A stretch of 15,572 nucleotides of DNA, taken from assembly GCA_937913075.1 (NCBI GenBank), contig CALEPU010000234.1:1-15572 (forward strand), written 5' to 3'. Below are positions 6,404 through 14,343 of this stretch, one piece after another (positions within the stretch are counted from its first letter, which is position 1; every line of letters starts with the position of its first letter). The stretch is from an uncultured Clostridia bacterium (lineage in GTDB: Bacteria > Bacillota > Clostridia > Christensenellales > CAG-138). Made by a program: the position numbers and the translations under genes. The notes below the pieces were generated by a model. The model was not told the origin of the DNA. It was given only the letters and a program-made list of their open reading frames with translations, and searched no databases.

Positions 6404-7705
6404 TCAGGCGTCCATCCTCAGAATATCATCCTTTCGGACGGGCTCGCAGCAGCCTATAAAAAGGCGCTGTTTGGGATGCGGAGCATCCTCCTGCTCCTCC
6501 CCCTCCTCGGTTTTTATGAAGCCGACCTTGAAGCTGCGGCCGATATCCGAGGGGGATAAAATATTGAGCTCCTCGCCCACGGCAAAGCGGTTGCGCTGCT
6601 CGATATGGGCCGTCTTGGTCTGCGGGTCATAATCAAGCACGACGGCGGCAATGCGGCTTTCCGATACGTATGCGCCGCTCGTATACTCCATGAGCTCGTC
6701 GGGACGCTCGCCGTACATTATGTTGAGGCTCCTGTCCTTGCCGTAGGTGCCGCCGCGGCATTTTTCGCTCTCGCGGAAGGCAAAGCCCGTGGTGTAGGGC
6801 CTATGGGAAAGGCGCATGAGCTCGCGCATAACAAGCTCCTGCGGGGCTCCGTCCAAAGCCATGCGATAGGCGTTGACAGCCGTTGCGACGTAGAGTATGG
6901 ACTTCATCCTGCCCTCTATTTTGATGCAGCAGACGCCCGCGTCCTCTATCTCTTTCAGATACGGTGCGAGGCACATATCCCTTGAATTGAGTATGTAGCT
7001 GCCCTTTCCGTCGTCCTCTATCGTAAAATACTCGCCGTTCTTGCCTTTCTCCCTGATATTTGCGGTGAGGTAAGAGCAGACCCTGTTATCCTCCGCCTCG
7101 TAATTCCAGCGGCAGGGCTGTACGCACTCGCCGCGGTTGGAGTCTCTTCCGTCAATGTAATTGGAAAGAAGGCACCTGCCGGAATAGCTTACGCACATTG
7201 CGCCGTGTACGAACATTTCAAGCTCAAGCTCTTTTGGCACGCGGCTGCGCAGGAGTTTTATTCTTTCAAGCGTGAGCTCCCTTGCCAGCACTATTCTCGA
7301 GCAGCCCTGCTCGAACCAGAAGGTCGCCGCCTCGCTGTTTAATGTGTTTGCCTGCGTGCTGAGATGCAGGGGGATATCGGGGCAGAGCCTTTTTGCCGTT
7401 CGTATAACAGCGGGGTCGTTGACGATAAGCGCATCCGGCGCCGCCTCGCGCAGAGCGGAAAGCGTGTTTTGAAGCTCCGAAAGCTCGTCATCCCTGATAA
7501 AAGAGTTAACGGTAACGTACACCTTTGCGCCCCTGTCGTGCGCGTACTTCACGGTCTGCGGCATTGTATCGAGGCTGAAATTATCAGCCAGATTGCGCAG
7601 CGAAAAAGCGGTGCAGCCGAGGTAGACGGCGTCGGCGCCGTATCTTATCGCGGTATCAAATCTTTCAAAATTGCCCGCGGGGGCAAGCAATTCAAGCTTT
7701 GTCAC
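6404..7705 (-). CDS. U32-family 'peptidase', probable tRNA/rRNA uridine hydroxylation protein (TrhP/YrrO-like)
   Basis: 433 residues. It starts LELLAPAGNFERFDTAIRYGADAVYLG, the U32 opening. It carries the U32 signature ELEMFVHGAMCVSYSGRCLLSNY, followed by GECVQPCRWNY and CCIKIEGRMKS. The cysteines in these blocks match those that bind an iron-sulfur cluster in studied relatives. Family members act in prephenate-dependent hydroxylation of tRNA U34 (TrhP; YrrN/YrrO in Bacillus) or of rRNA (RlhA), rather than as proteases. In Bacillus the yrrN/yrrO genes lie downstream of yrrL (mltG). Here the gene directly follows mltG, with 4 bases between stop and start. Start: GTG at 7703-7705, chosen because MTKLELLAPAGN is the family N-terminus. 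The ribosome site is weak (GGTGA) and overlaps the mltG stop, which suggests coupled translation. The precise substrate cannot be read from sequence. Confidence 0.85.
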   Translation of the reverse strand: MTKLELLAPAGNFERFDTAIRYGADAVYLGCTAFSLRNLADNFSLDTMPQTVKYAHDRGAKVYVTVNSFIRDDELSELQNTLSALREAAPDALIVNDPAVIRTAKRLCPDIPLHLSTQANTLNSEAATFWFEQGCSRIVLARELTLERIKLLRSRVPKELELEMFVHGAMCVSYSGRCLLSNYIDGRDSNRGECVQPCRWNYEAEDNRVCSYLTANIREKGKNGEYFTIEDDGKGSYILNSRDMCLAPYLKEIEDAGVCCIKIEGRMKSILYVATAVNAYRMALDGAPQELVMRELMRLSHRPYTTGFAFRESEKCRGGTYGKDRSLNIMYGERPDELMEYTSGAYVSESRIAAVVLDYDPQTKTAHIEQRNRFAVGEELNILSPSDIGRSFKVGFIKTEEGEEQEDAPHPKQRLFIGCCEPVRKDDILRMDA

Positions 7706-7709
7706 GTTA

Positions 7710-9044
7710 TCACCAGTTGGGTCTGTATTTTGCTACGTTTGCGTTATGCTCTTCCTCCGTCCTTGCAAAGACGAGAGCGCCCGTCGCCTTATCCATAAGG
7801 CAGAAGAACTTGTAGCCGTCGGCTATGTACTGCTCATCGGGATAGAGCGCCGCCTCAATAGCCGCCGCGCCGGGGTTGGATATCGGCCCCGCCGGCAGGC
7901 CCTTATAGAGGGGGGGGTTATACGGCGTAGGATATTCAAGCTGCTCTGCGGTCAGATGCAGACTGCCGGTCTTCAAAACGTATTCGAGCGTTGCATCGGA
8001 AGCAAGCACCATGTCTGCGGAAAGACGGTTTGCGAATACCGCGGAGACCTTGGTAAAGTCAAATGTCTTCGCCTCTTTTTCTATCATGGAGGCGAGAATT
8101 ATTACCTGGTCCATAGTGTAGCCGAGCTCCTCGGCGCGGTCGGCGTATACCTTGGAATAAACGTCGCCGAACCTTGTCAGCATCTTATTAATTATCTCCT
8201 CCTCGGATGCGTCGGCAAACACCTCGTAGGTATCGGGGAACAGATATCCCTCTAATATGTAGGGGCGCTCGGAGCCTTCCGCCTCGGTGAGCGTTTTTAT
8301 GAAGCGGTAGCTCTCTGCAAACTCCGCGCCGTCAGCACAAAGCGATAGGAACCTTTCGCCGTTCTCCAAAAGACCCGTCTCAACAAGCCTGTCGGCTATC
8401 GTCTCTACCGTCATGCCCTCTGTAATTGTGAACTTGACAGTTGCCGCGGGAGGATTGCCCGTGCAGATTATATCGACTATCTGCTTGACGCTCATATTGC
8501 GGGAGAGCACGTAAGTGCCCGCCTTAAGGCTCCCCGATTTGCCCTTGAAATCGACGTAGACCTTGAAGACCGCCTTATGGGAAATAAGCCCCTTCTCCCC
8601 CTCCTCTCCCGCCTCGTAAAGCAGCTTTGCGATCGCGGAGGCGCCGCTGCCCGAGGGTATAGTGACGGTCACGGGAGTGGGATCGTCGGGCGCGACGGGC
8701 ATGAGGAATTTTCTGTTGAAGTAGCTGCCGGCAAACTTCAATACGAACGCCGTGAGCGCGAGCGCGGCAAGCGTCGCAAGCAGGGGGCTCAGCTTACTCC
8801 AAACCTTTAAAAGCCTGGCTCTTTTGGGGGCGTTCGCCTCCCTGCGCTGCTTGCGCTTTACCCAGCGCTCGTAGGAGCCGAGATTGTGCTCTATGCCGTC
8901 GTCGCCGAGAATTATCTCGCTCTCCTGATCCTCCATGAGCTTTGTTATCTCAACGGGCTTTTTAAAGGAGACGGGCGAATACAAAGAGTCCTGATCGTCC
9001 TTCGGCGTCAGCGCGCTGTTCTTCTGTACGTCGTCGGGGCTCAT
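7710..9044 (-). CDS. mltG: Endolytic murein transglycosylase MltG (YceG-like)
   Basis: 444 residues. MltG is an inner-membrane lytic transglycosylase that cuts nascent glycan strands and sets peptidoglycan chain length. A charged cytoplasmic tail of about 80 residues, rich in Lys/Arg before the membrane, is followed by one transmembrane helix (about 84-106, LSPLLATLAALALTAFVLKFAG). An extracytoplasmic LysM-like region follows (VTIPSGSGASAIAKLL, SLKAGTYVL, ITEGMTVETIADRL). The catalytic domain shows LEGYLFPDTYEV (264-275), ASMIEKEA with the presumed catalytic Glu322, VFANRL, and TPYNPPLYKGLPAGPISNPGAAAIEAAL. Start: ATG at 9042-9044, 1 base after the ylbF stop, with GAGGA inside the end of ylbF, so translation is probably coupled. 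The family is clear. The long tail is common in Bacillota versions. Confidence 0.94.
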   Translation of the reverse strand: MSPDDVQKNSALTPKDDQDSLYSPVSFKKPVEITKLMEDQESEIILGDDGIEHNLGSYERWVKRKQRREANAPKRARLLKVWSKLSPLLATLAALALTAFVLKFAGSYFNRKFLMPVAPDDPTPVTVTIPSGSGASAIAKLLYEAGEEGEKGLISHKAVFKVYVDFKGKSGSLKAGTYVLSRNMSVKQIVDIICTGNPPAATVKFTITEGMTVETIADRLVETGLLENGERFLSLCADGAEFAESYRFIKTLTEAEGSERPYILEGYLFPDTYEVFADASEEEIINKMLTRFGDVYSKVYADRAEELGYTMDQVIILASMIEKEAKTFDFTKVSAVFANRLSADMVLASDATLEYVLKTGSLHLTAEQLEYPTPYNPPLYKGLPAGPISNPGAAAIEAALYPDEQYIADGYKFFCLMDKATGALVFARTEEEHNANVAKYRPNW

Positions 9045-9045
9045 C

Positions 9046-9387
9046 TTAATCCTCGAGCATGCTGAGGTCTACCTCAACAGCCTCCGCAAGAATTTTGTAG
9101 ATATCGCCGAGCATACGGTTAAGCTGATACTCGGCAATGAGGAAATCGGAAGCGTCCCTGTCCATTTGAAGGAGCTCGCCGAGCTTTTGCAGGCGCTCGA
9201 GGCTCTCGTCATCCTGCTTGCCGGCTACCATTGCCGCCTGCGCCGCATACTGGAGCTTATGATACTCCTTTAGCAGACTGACGGTGGTCTCGTTCTGCAT
9301 CGCCTTATCCTTGGCGGCGGTGTATGCCTTGTACTCGTCGCTTGCCTGAATATCCTTCGCGAGCTCGTTCGCCTTATCGTAAACCAT
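9046..9387 (-). CDS. YlbF/YmcA-family protein (RicF-like)
   Basis: 113 residues, mostly predicted helix, with no signal or membrane segment. The pattern MVYDKANELAKDIQASDEYKAYTAAK, LLKEYHKLQYAAQ and DFLIAEYQLNRMLGDIYKILAEAVEVDL is that of the YlbF/YmcA (DUF964) family. In Bacillus subtilis YlbF, YmcA and YaaT form a complex that works with RNase Y in mRNA maturation, including the gapA glycolytic operon. Start: ATG at 9385-9387 with a near-perfect TAGGAGGT. It sits 43 bases after RNase J and 1 base before mltG. Placement beside an RNase J gene supports an RNA-processing role, but a direct partnership is inference. Partner genes are not in the window. Confidence 0.85.
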   Translation of the reverse strand: MVYDKANELAKDIQASDEYKAYTAAKDKAMQNETTVSLLKEYHKLQYAAQAAMVAGKQDDESLERLQKLGELLQMDRDASDFLIAEYQLNRMLGDIYKILAEAVEVDLSMLED

Positions 9388-9430
9388 GTTTTTACCTCCT
9401 AAAAATGTTGTTCTGCGGTATTATTATGTC

Positions 9431-11098
9431 TTACTCGACCTCAACAAATATGGGCATTATCACGGGAGCTCTGCCCGTTTTGTTGAAAAGGTAGCCCTTT
9501 ATGGCCGATTTGATGTTGTTCTTGACGGCGCCCCACTCCGACCTTTCGCAGAGCACGAACTGCGGCGTGAGCTTCATTGCGACCGCCTTAGCCTCCTCCA
9601 TAAGCTCCTCGCTGTCCTTAGTGTAGACAAACCCGCGCGATATTATCTGCGGCTCTGCCGCAAGCTCACCGGTGGAGGTCTTGATGGCGATAACTATTGA
9701 GAACATGCCCTCCTCGGAGAGTATACGCCGCTCACGCAGCACCGAGGACCCTATATCGCCCACGCCGGAGCCGTCGACCAGCACACTGCCCGAGGTGACC
9801 GTACCCGCCAGCTTGCCGCCCCTTGCATAAAGCTCCAGCACGTTGCCGGTCTCCATAACGAAAACATGGTTCTCGTCCATGCCCATCTCCTCGGCAAGCT
9901 TGGCGTTGTGGTAAAGATGCCGCGCCTCGCCGTGGACGGGAATGAAGTACTTGGGCTTTGTCAGGCGGAACATGAGCTTTAATTCATCACGCCTTGCGTG
10001 ACCGGAGACGTGCACGTCCGCAAGCCTGTCGTAAACGACGTATGCGCCTCTGCGGAAGAGCTGATTTATCACCTTGCCGACAGCCCTCTCGTTGCCGGGT
10101 ATCGCCGATGCGGAAATGACGACCGTATCGCCCTTGCCTATGTTGAGCTTGTGGTTTGCGTTTGCCATGCGGAAAAGCCCGCTCATCGACTCGCCCTGAC
10201 TGCCGGTGGTTAGCACGCAGATCTCGTTGGGAGCGTATTTATTGAGCTTTTCTATCTCGACTATGCTCTCCTCCGGTATCTGCAAATAACCAAGCTGCAT
10301 TGCTATGCGGGCTATCATCACCATCGAGCGCCCTTGGAAGCAAATTACCCTGCCGTGCCTTATCGCCACATCCGCCACCTGCTGTATGCGATAGACATTG
10401 GAGGCAAAGCTTGCGACGATAACTCGCCCCTCAGCCTCGTCAAAGACCATTTCAAAGGTCTTTCCTATCTCCGTCTCGGATGGGGTGCTGCCCGCAAGCT
10501 CGGCGTTTGTGCTGTCCATCATGAGGGCGAGCACGCCCTTTGAGCCATACCTTGCGAAAGCGGCTATATCAATGGGCTCGTTATCTATCGGGGTATAATC
10601 GACCTTGAAGTCGCCCGTGTGTATAAGCACGCCGACAGGAGTTGTGACGGCAAGCGCGAGCGCGCCGGCTATCGAGTGACCGACCTTTATAAACTCCACC
10701 TTGAAGCAGCCGAGCTGAACGGTATCGCCCGCCGCAACGCAGCGCAGATCGGCGTTCTTGATATGGTGCTCCTCCATCTTGTGCGCGATAAGAGCAAGCG
10801 TGAACTTGGAGCCGTAAACGGGCACGCTGAATTTTTGCAGCGCGTATGGCAGCGCGCCGATATGGTCCTCATGTCCGTGGGTGATGACAAATCCGCGTAT
10901 GCGGTCGAAATTCTCCTCAAGGTAGGTCATGTCGGGTATGACAAGGTCGACTCCGAGCATGTCCTCATCGGGGAAGGAAAGACCGCAGTCTATAACTATG
11001 ATATCGTTTTCATACTCCATGACTGTCATGTTCTTGCCTATCTCGCCAAGACCGCCGAGAGGGATTATCTTTAATTTTGATCTTTTCTTGTTAGCCAA
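9431..11098 (-). CDS. rnj: Ribonuclease J
   Basis: 555 residues, full length for this metallo-beta-lactamase/beta-CASP endo- and 5'-exonuclease of mRNA turnover. Seen: KLKIIPLGGLGEIGKNMTVMEY at the N-terminus, the zinc motif THGHEDHIGALPY (HxHxDH, residues 74-79), VGHSIAGALAL, HTGDFKVDY, MMDSTNAELAGSTPSE, the beta-CASP motifs (TTGSQGESMSG, ISASAIPGNE, HVSGHARRDELKLM, YFIPVHGEARHL), and the C-terminal RGFVY and TGRAPVIMP segment. Start: TTG at 11096-11098, giving MANKKRSKLKI. The ribosome site (GTGAG) is weak, so initiation may be deliberately low. It follows the ABC-F gene by 55 bases and precedes ylbF. J1 and J2 paralogues cannot be told apart from one copy. Confidence 0.95.
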   Translation of the reverse strand: MANKKRSKLKIIPLGGLGEIGKNMTVMEYENDIIVIDCGLSFPDEDMLGVDLVIPDMTYLEENFDRIRGFVITHGHEDHIGALPYALQKFSVPVYGSKFTLALIAHKMEEHHIKNADLRCVAAGDTVQLGCFKVEFIKVGHSIAGALALAVTTPVGVLIHTGDFKVDYTPIDNEPIDIAAFARYGSKGVLALMMDSTNAELAGSTPSETEIGKTFEMVFDEAEGRVIVASFASNVYRIQQVADVAIRHGRVICFQGRSMVMIARIAMQLGYLQIPEESIVEIEKLNKYAPNEICVLTTGSQGESMSGLFRMANANHKLNIGKGDTVVISASAIPGNERAVGKVINQLFRRGAYVVYDRLADVHVSGHARRDELKLMFRLTKPKYFIPVHGEARHLYHNAKLAEEMGMDENHVFVMETGNVLELYARGGKLAGTVTSGSVLVDGSGVGDIGSSVLRERRILSEEGMFSIVIAIKTSTGELAAEPQIISRGFVYTKDSEELMEEAKAVAMKLTPQFVLCERSEWGAVKNNIKSAIKGYLFNKTGRAPVIMPIFVEVE

Positions 11099-11153
11099 AT
11101 CGTTTTTATCTCACTTTCGTATCCGTTGAATTAATTGATGGAGCCAGGGGATC

Positions 11154-13079
11154 TCAAAGCCCCTCGCCCTCCTCGAGCGAAGCCAAGCGCTGCTCCGCTT
11201 CCTCCCACGAGGAATAGAGCGCTTCGAGCCTTTGACGTATCTCATCCGCTCTTTTCGAGAGCTCGCCCGCCTTAACGTAATTCGTTGCTATATCGGGACG
11301 GGCAAGGAGGTTATTTACCTCTTCAAGCTCCGTCTCGGCGTCGGCGACGCCCTTTTCCGCACGGGCGACTGCCGTCCTCGCCTTGTTGAGCTCGCTTTTT
11401 GCCGCCTTTTTATCCTTGTATTGCTTTGCTGCCTCGGAGGGCTGTGCTGCCGTGCGCTGCGAGTCCCCCTCCGCCTCGCGCAAAGCGGCGAGGTAATCGT
11501 CGTAGCCGCCTATGTACTCCGTCAGCCCGTGCGCCGTCATATGCAGTATTCTGTCCGCAAGTCGGTTTACAAGGTAGCGGTCGTGTGTGACTATGAGCAT
11601 GGTGCCGTTATATTCGTCGAGCGCCTGCTCCAACGCCTCACGCGAGGGGATATCGAGGTGGTTCGTAGGTTCGTCTAATAGAAGCAGATTTGCCCTTGTG
11701 AGCATCAGCTTCAAAAGCTGTACCCTTGCAAGCTCTCCGCCGGAGAGCATGCCTATCTGCTTTTCGACCTCGTCCCCTCGGAAAAGGAAAGCGCCGAGCG
11801 CGTTCCTGATATCCTGATGAGAGATCACGTTAAAATACTTGTCCCAAGCCTCGTTGAGCACGGTATTGTTGGGATCGAGCCCCGTCATGGTCTGCTCATA
11901 GTATGCCGCCTCTGTATGGGCGCCGAGGTAACACATACCCGAGGTGGGGCGCATTTTCCCCGCGAGTATGTTCAAAAGCGTGGTCTTGCCGCAGCCGTTG
12001 TCGCCGAGGATAAAGACCTTCTCGCCCTTTTTGACCAGCATATCGAGCCCCGAGAATACCTCGTGCTGACCGTAGCTTTTGGAGAGCCCACGTGCGACCA
12101 CGGCGTCGTTGCCTCCGCCCTCCTTTGCGGTAAAGGTGAAGTGTATGGAGGCGCTTTCCTTTTCGGGCTCAACAAGCTGAGCTTTAAGCCTTTCCGCAGC
12201 TTTTTGCTTGTGCGCTGCGGTGACGAAGTTATGCTCCTGTCCCCAGCGGCGCTGCTGCTCCACCATGCCCTCGATGCGTTTTATCTCCTTCTTGGTGCGA
12301 AGGTACTGCCTGAGCTGCAATTCACGCGCCGTGCTTCTAAGCTCCATGTGGCGGGAATAATTGCCCTTGGACTGATATATGCGCCTGTCCTTCAATTCTA
12401 TCGTGCGGTTCGTGACCCTGTCGAGGAAGTACCGGTCATGCGAAATAACCATGAATGCCCCGCGGTAGGCGGAGAGGAAATCCTCCAGCCACTCGATGGA
12501 TTTAATATCGAGGTGGTTCGTGGGCTCGTCTAAAAGAAGCAGGTTGGCGCCGCTCAAAAGCACCCTTGCAAGCTGCGCCTTGTTTCGCTGTCCTCCGCTG
12601 AAAAGACCGACGGATTTCGAAAGCTCCGTCTCGGTAAAGCCGAGCCCCAAAAGCGCCGATCTCGTGCGCGCTTTGAAGGTCAGCCCGCCGTTGTCCTCGT
12701 ATCTTTCGCGCAGGGTATGCTGACGCTCGATAAGCTTATCGTCGGCGATGCCGTTTAAAAGTGCGGCGTTGACCTCCTCGAGCTCGCTCTCTATCCTTAA
12801 AAGCGGCTCGAAAACCGAGAGCACGTAATCGTAAAGAGAAGCTTCCCCCTCGGCGACGGTCTGCTCGGTGGTGCCGAGCACCGTACCGTGGCCGAAGACC
12901 ACGGAGCCCTCGTCATAGCTCTCCCTGCCTGTGATTATCGAAAACAGCGTCGACTTGCCGCAGCCGTTAACGCCTATAAAGCCAACGTGATCGCCCTCGG
13001 ATACCTCAAAGCTTACGCCCTCGAAAAGCACCCTTGTGACGAAGGATTTTTTTAAATTGTTGACTGCCAGCAAAGGCAT
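11154..13079 (-). CDS. ABC-F family ATPase (YdiF/Uup-like, ribosome-associated)
   Basis: 641 residues with two ATP-binding cassettes and no membrane segment, the ABC-F layout. Domain 1: Walker A GVNGCGKST (36-44), signature LFSGGQRNKAQLA, Walker B LLLLDEPTNHLDIKS. The linker (about 240-310, rich in Arg/Lys/Glu, RTKKEIKRIEGMVEQQRRWGQEHN) corresponds to the P-site tRNA-interaction motif. Domain 2: GDNGCGKTT, MLSGGELARVQLL, LLLLDEPTNHLDIPS. The last 100 residues are a coiled coil (KSELNKARTAVARAEKGVADAETELEEV...), the tail seen in Uup/YdiF-type members. Such proteins bind the ribosomal E site and relieve stalled translation, and some give antibiotic resistance. The length and tail suggest a housekeeping member. 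Start: ATG at 13077-13079 with TGAGGT 7 bases upstream. It follows the SLOG gene by 30 bases. Confidence 0.93.
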   Translation of the reverse strand: MPLLAVNNLKKSFVTRVLFEGVSFEVSEGDHVGFIGVNGCGKSTLFSIITGRESYDEGSVVFGHGTVLGTTEQTVAEGEASLYDYVLSVFEPLLRIESELEEVNAALLNGIADDKLIERQHTLRERYEDNGGLTFKARTRSALLGLGFTETELSKSVGLFSGGQRNKAQLARVLLSGANLLLLDEPTNHLDIKSIEWLEDFLSAYRGAFMVISHDRYFLDRVTNRTIELKDRRIYQSKGNYSRHMELRSTARELQLRQYLRTKKEIKRIEGMVEQQRRWGQEHNFVTAAHKQKAAERLKAQLVEPEKESASIHFTFTAKEGGGNDAVVARGLSKSYGQHEVFSGLDMLVKKGEKVFILGDNGCGKTTLLNILAGKMRPTSGMCYLGAHTEAAYYEQTMTGLDPNNTVLNEAWDKYFNVISHQDIRNALGAFLFRGDEVEKQIGMLSGGELARVQLLKLMLTRANLLLLDEPTNHLDIPSREALEQALDEYNGTMLIVTHDRYLVNRLADRILHMTAHGLTEYIGGYDDYLAALREAEGDSQRTAAQPSEAAKQYKDKKAAKSELNKARTAVARAEKGVADAETELEEVNNLLARPDIATNYVKAGELSKRADEIRQRLEALYSSWEEAEQRLASLEEGEGL

Positions 13080-13109
13080 AAAACAAACCTCAGTTCACTG
13101 TGCTTGGGA

Positions 13110-13622
13110 TCAAACCCCGAGCACCCTTATCGAAATGCCCGCCTCACGCGCCATGCGCATGGTTGCGGCGGTGCCGCTCCTGCCGTCGCCCGAATACGCG
13201 GCGATGAGAAGCGAAGAATTGTTGACAAGAAAGCGGTTCCTCGCCATCATACAGCCGGGAGCATGGCTTTCGCAAAGCGATATGACCTCAAATGCACGCG
13301 AAGCTATCCCCCGGCTTCTTGCGTCCTTCCCAGTGCCGTAGGGGAATACCGCGATGAGCTCTATGCCTTCAAGCTCGCCGGAAAGGGAGAGCACCGCTTC
13401 GGCGGCATAGGTGTCGAAGCCCTCCGCCATGCCGCTTAAAAAGTAACGAATTCCCGACGAATAAGCTCTGCGTATCTCGTCACAGAGCCTTGCTTTTAGG
13501 CTGACGCACTCCTCCGCACGCTCGTCATACCCCCAAGGCAGCCCCTTTGGGCGATGCCCCGAAAATGCGGCGCATACGCTGCGAGGGGGCATATCGGATG
13601 CTTTGCCGAATAAGGTATTCAT
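13110..13622 (-). CDS. SLOG-domain protein (YpsA/DUF1273-like)
   Basis: 170 residues with no signal or membrane segment. CAAFSGHRPKGLPWGYDE, FLSGMAEGFDTYAAEAVL, ELIAVFPY, NRFLVNNSSLLIAAYSGDGRSGTAATMRMAREAGI match the Rossmann-like SLOG fold of the YpsA/DUF1273 group. The Gly-rich SGMAEG and GDGRSGT loops are the expected ligand-binding sites. SLOG proteins bind nucleotides or nucleotide-derived ligands. YpsA affects cell division in some Firmicutes, but no reaction is established for this subfamily. Start: ATG at 13620-13622, sharing an ATGA overlap with the P-loop gene upstream, so translation is coupled. A DprA-like or nucleotide-hydrolase role cannot be excluded. Confidence 0.8.
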   Translation of the reverse strand: MNTLFGKASDMPPRSVCAAFSGHRPKGLPWGYDERAEECVSLKARLCDEIRRAYSSGIRYFLSGMAEGFDTYAAEAVLSLSGELEGIELIAVFPYGTGKDARSRGIASRAFEVISLCESHAPGCMMARNRFLVNNSSLLIAAYSGDGRSGTAATMRMAREAGISIRVLGV

Positions 13623-14332
13623 AGCCCCTTATCGGTATACCTGCCCCAATCGCGGTGCATATAACGCTCGATAGGGATGAGCCTGCCCGTCTTATCCTCC
13701 CCTATGCCATGCTCTGCCGCATAGGCGGCAAATTCATTGAGCACCTCGGGCGTACCGAGAGTGGCTACGATGGGCAGCCCCGTCTTTTGGGCGACCTCGT
13801 TCGTGACCTCGAGCCCGGCTGTTATATCCTCGAGCTTAGTCTCATGCGCGAGATTGGTATTATTAATAAGCCCTGTCACCGCAAGGCGGCTGACGCCCGT
13901 GATCTTGTCTATCATTTCAAGGTTTTCGGACACACCGCTTGAAAGCGGACGGCGCATATTGATAACGTACCAAACCTCGAGCTGCTCTATCTCTTTAAAA
14001 TAGCGGTTGAACATGCCGAGGGCGATTGCGCCGACGGGATCGCCGCCGACGTCGAAAATGACGACGTCGCTGTTGTCGGAGAATACCGAGTATATCTCGG
14101 CGGGGATGCTCGGCACCTCAACGCCGGATGTGGTGAAGTTGGGCGATATGAGGCGGACGCCTGCCGCCTCGAGCTCCGTCCTGCGCTCGGTAGAGCGGAA
14201 ATAGGGATTGATAACGTCATAATCGACGAGCGTAACGCGCAATCCCTCCGCGGCGTCCGCGAACGCCATGTTGAGCGCGAGCTCCGTCTTGCCTGAACCG
14301 AAATTGCCGATGATTATATAGAATTTTTTCAT
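13619..14332 (-). CDS. MinD/ParA-like P-loop ATPase of unknown role
   Basis: 237 residues, cytoplasmic. Walker A is GNFGSGKT (9-16). TLVDYDVINPYFRS resembles the post-P-loop D-x-D-x-x-NP segment of the SIMIBI/MinD class, and VVIFDVGGDPVGAIAL is a Walker B-like strand ending in DxGGDP. LAVTGLINNTNLAHET supplies the base-recognition Asn strand. The usual deviant Walker Lys of true ParA/MinD proteins is not evident, so it may be closer to metallochaperone or cobyrinate-synthetase-like relatives. No membrane-targeting amphipathic tail is obvious. Start: ATG at 14330-14332. The SD (AAGG) overlaps the stop of the oxidoreductase gene. The close packing with the FAD and SLOG genes suggests a shared pathway, but I do not recognise a function. 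Confidence 0.8.
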   Translation of the reverse strand: MKKFYIIIGNFGSGKTELALNMAFADAAEGLRVTLVDYDVINPYFRSTERRTELEAAGVRLISPNFTTSGVEVPSIPAEIYSVFSDNSDVVIFDVGGDPVGAIALGMFNRYFKEIEQLEVWYVINMRRPLSSGVSENLEMIDKITGVSRLAVTGLINNTNLAHETKLEDITAGLEVTNEVAQKTGLPIVATLGTPEVLNEFAAYAAEHGIGEDKTGRLIPIERYMHRDWGRYTDKGL

Positions 14333-14343
14333 AATACAGTACC

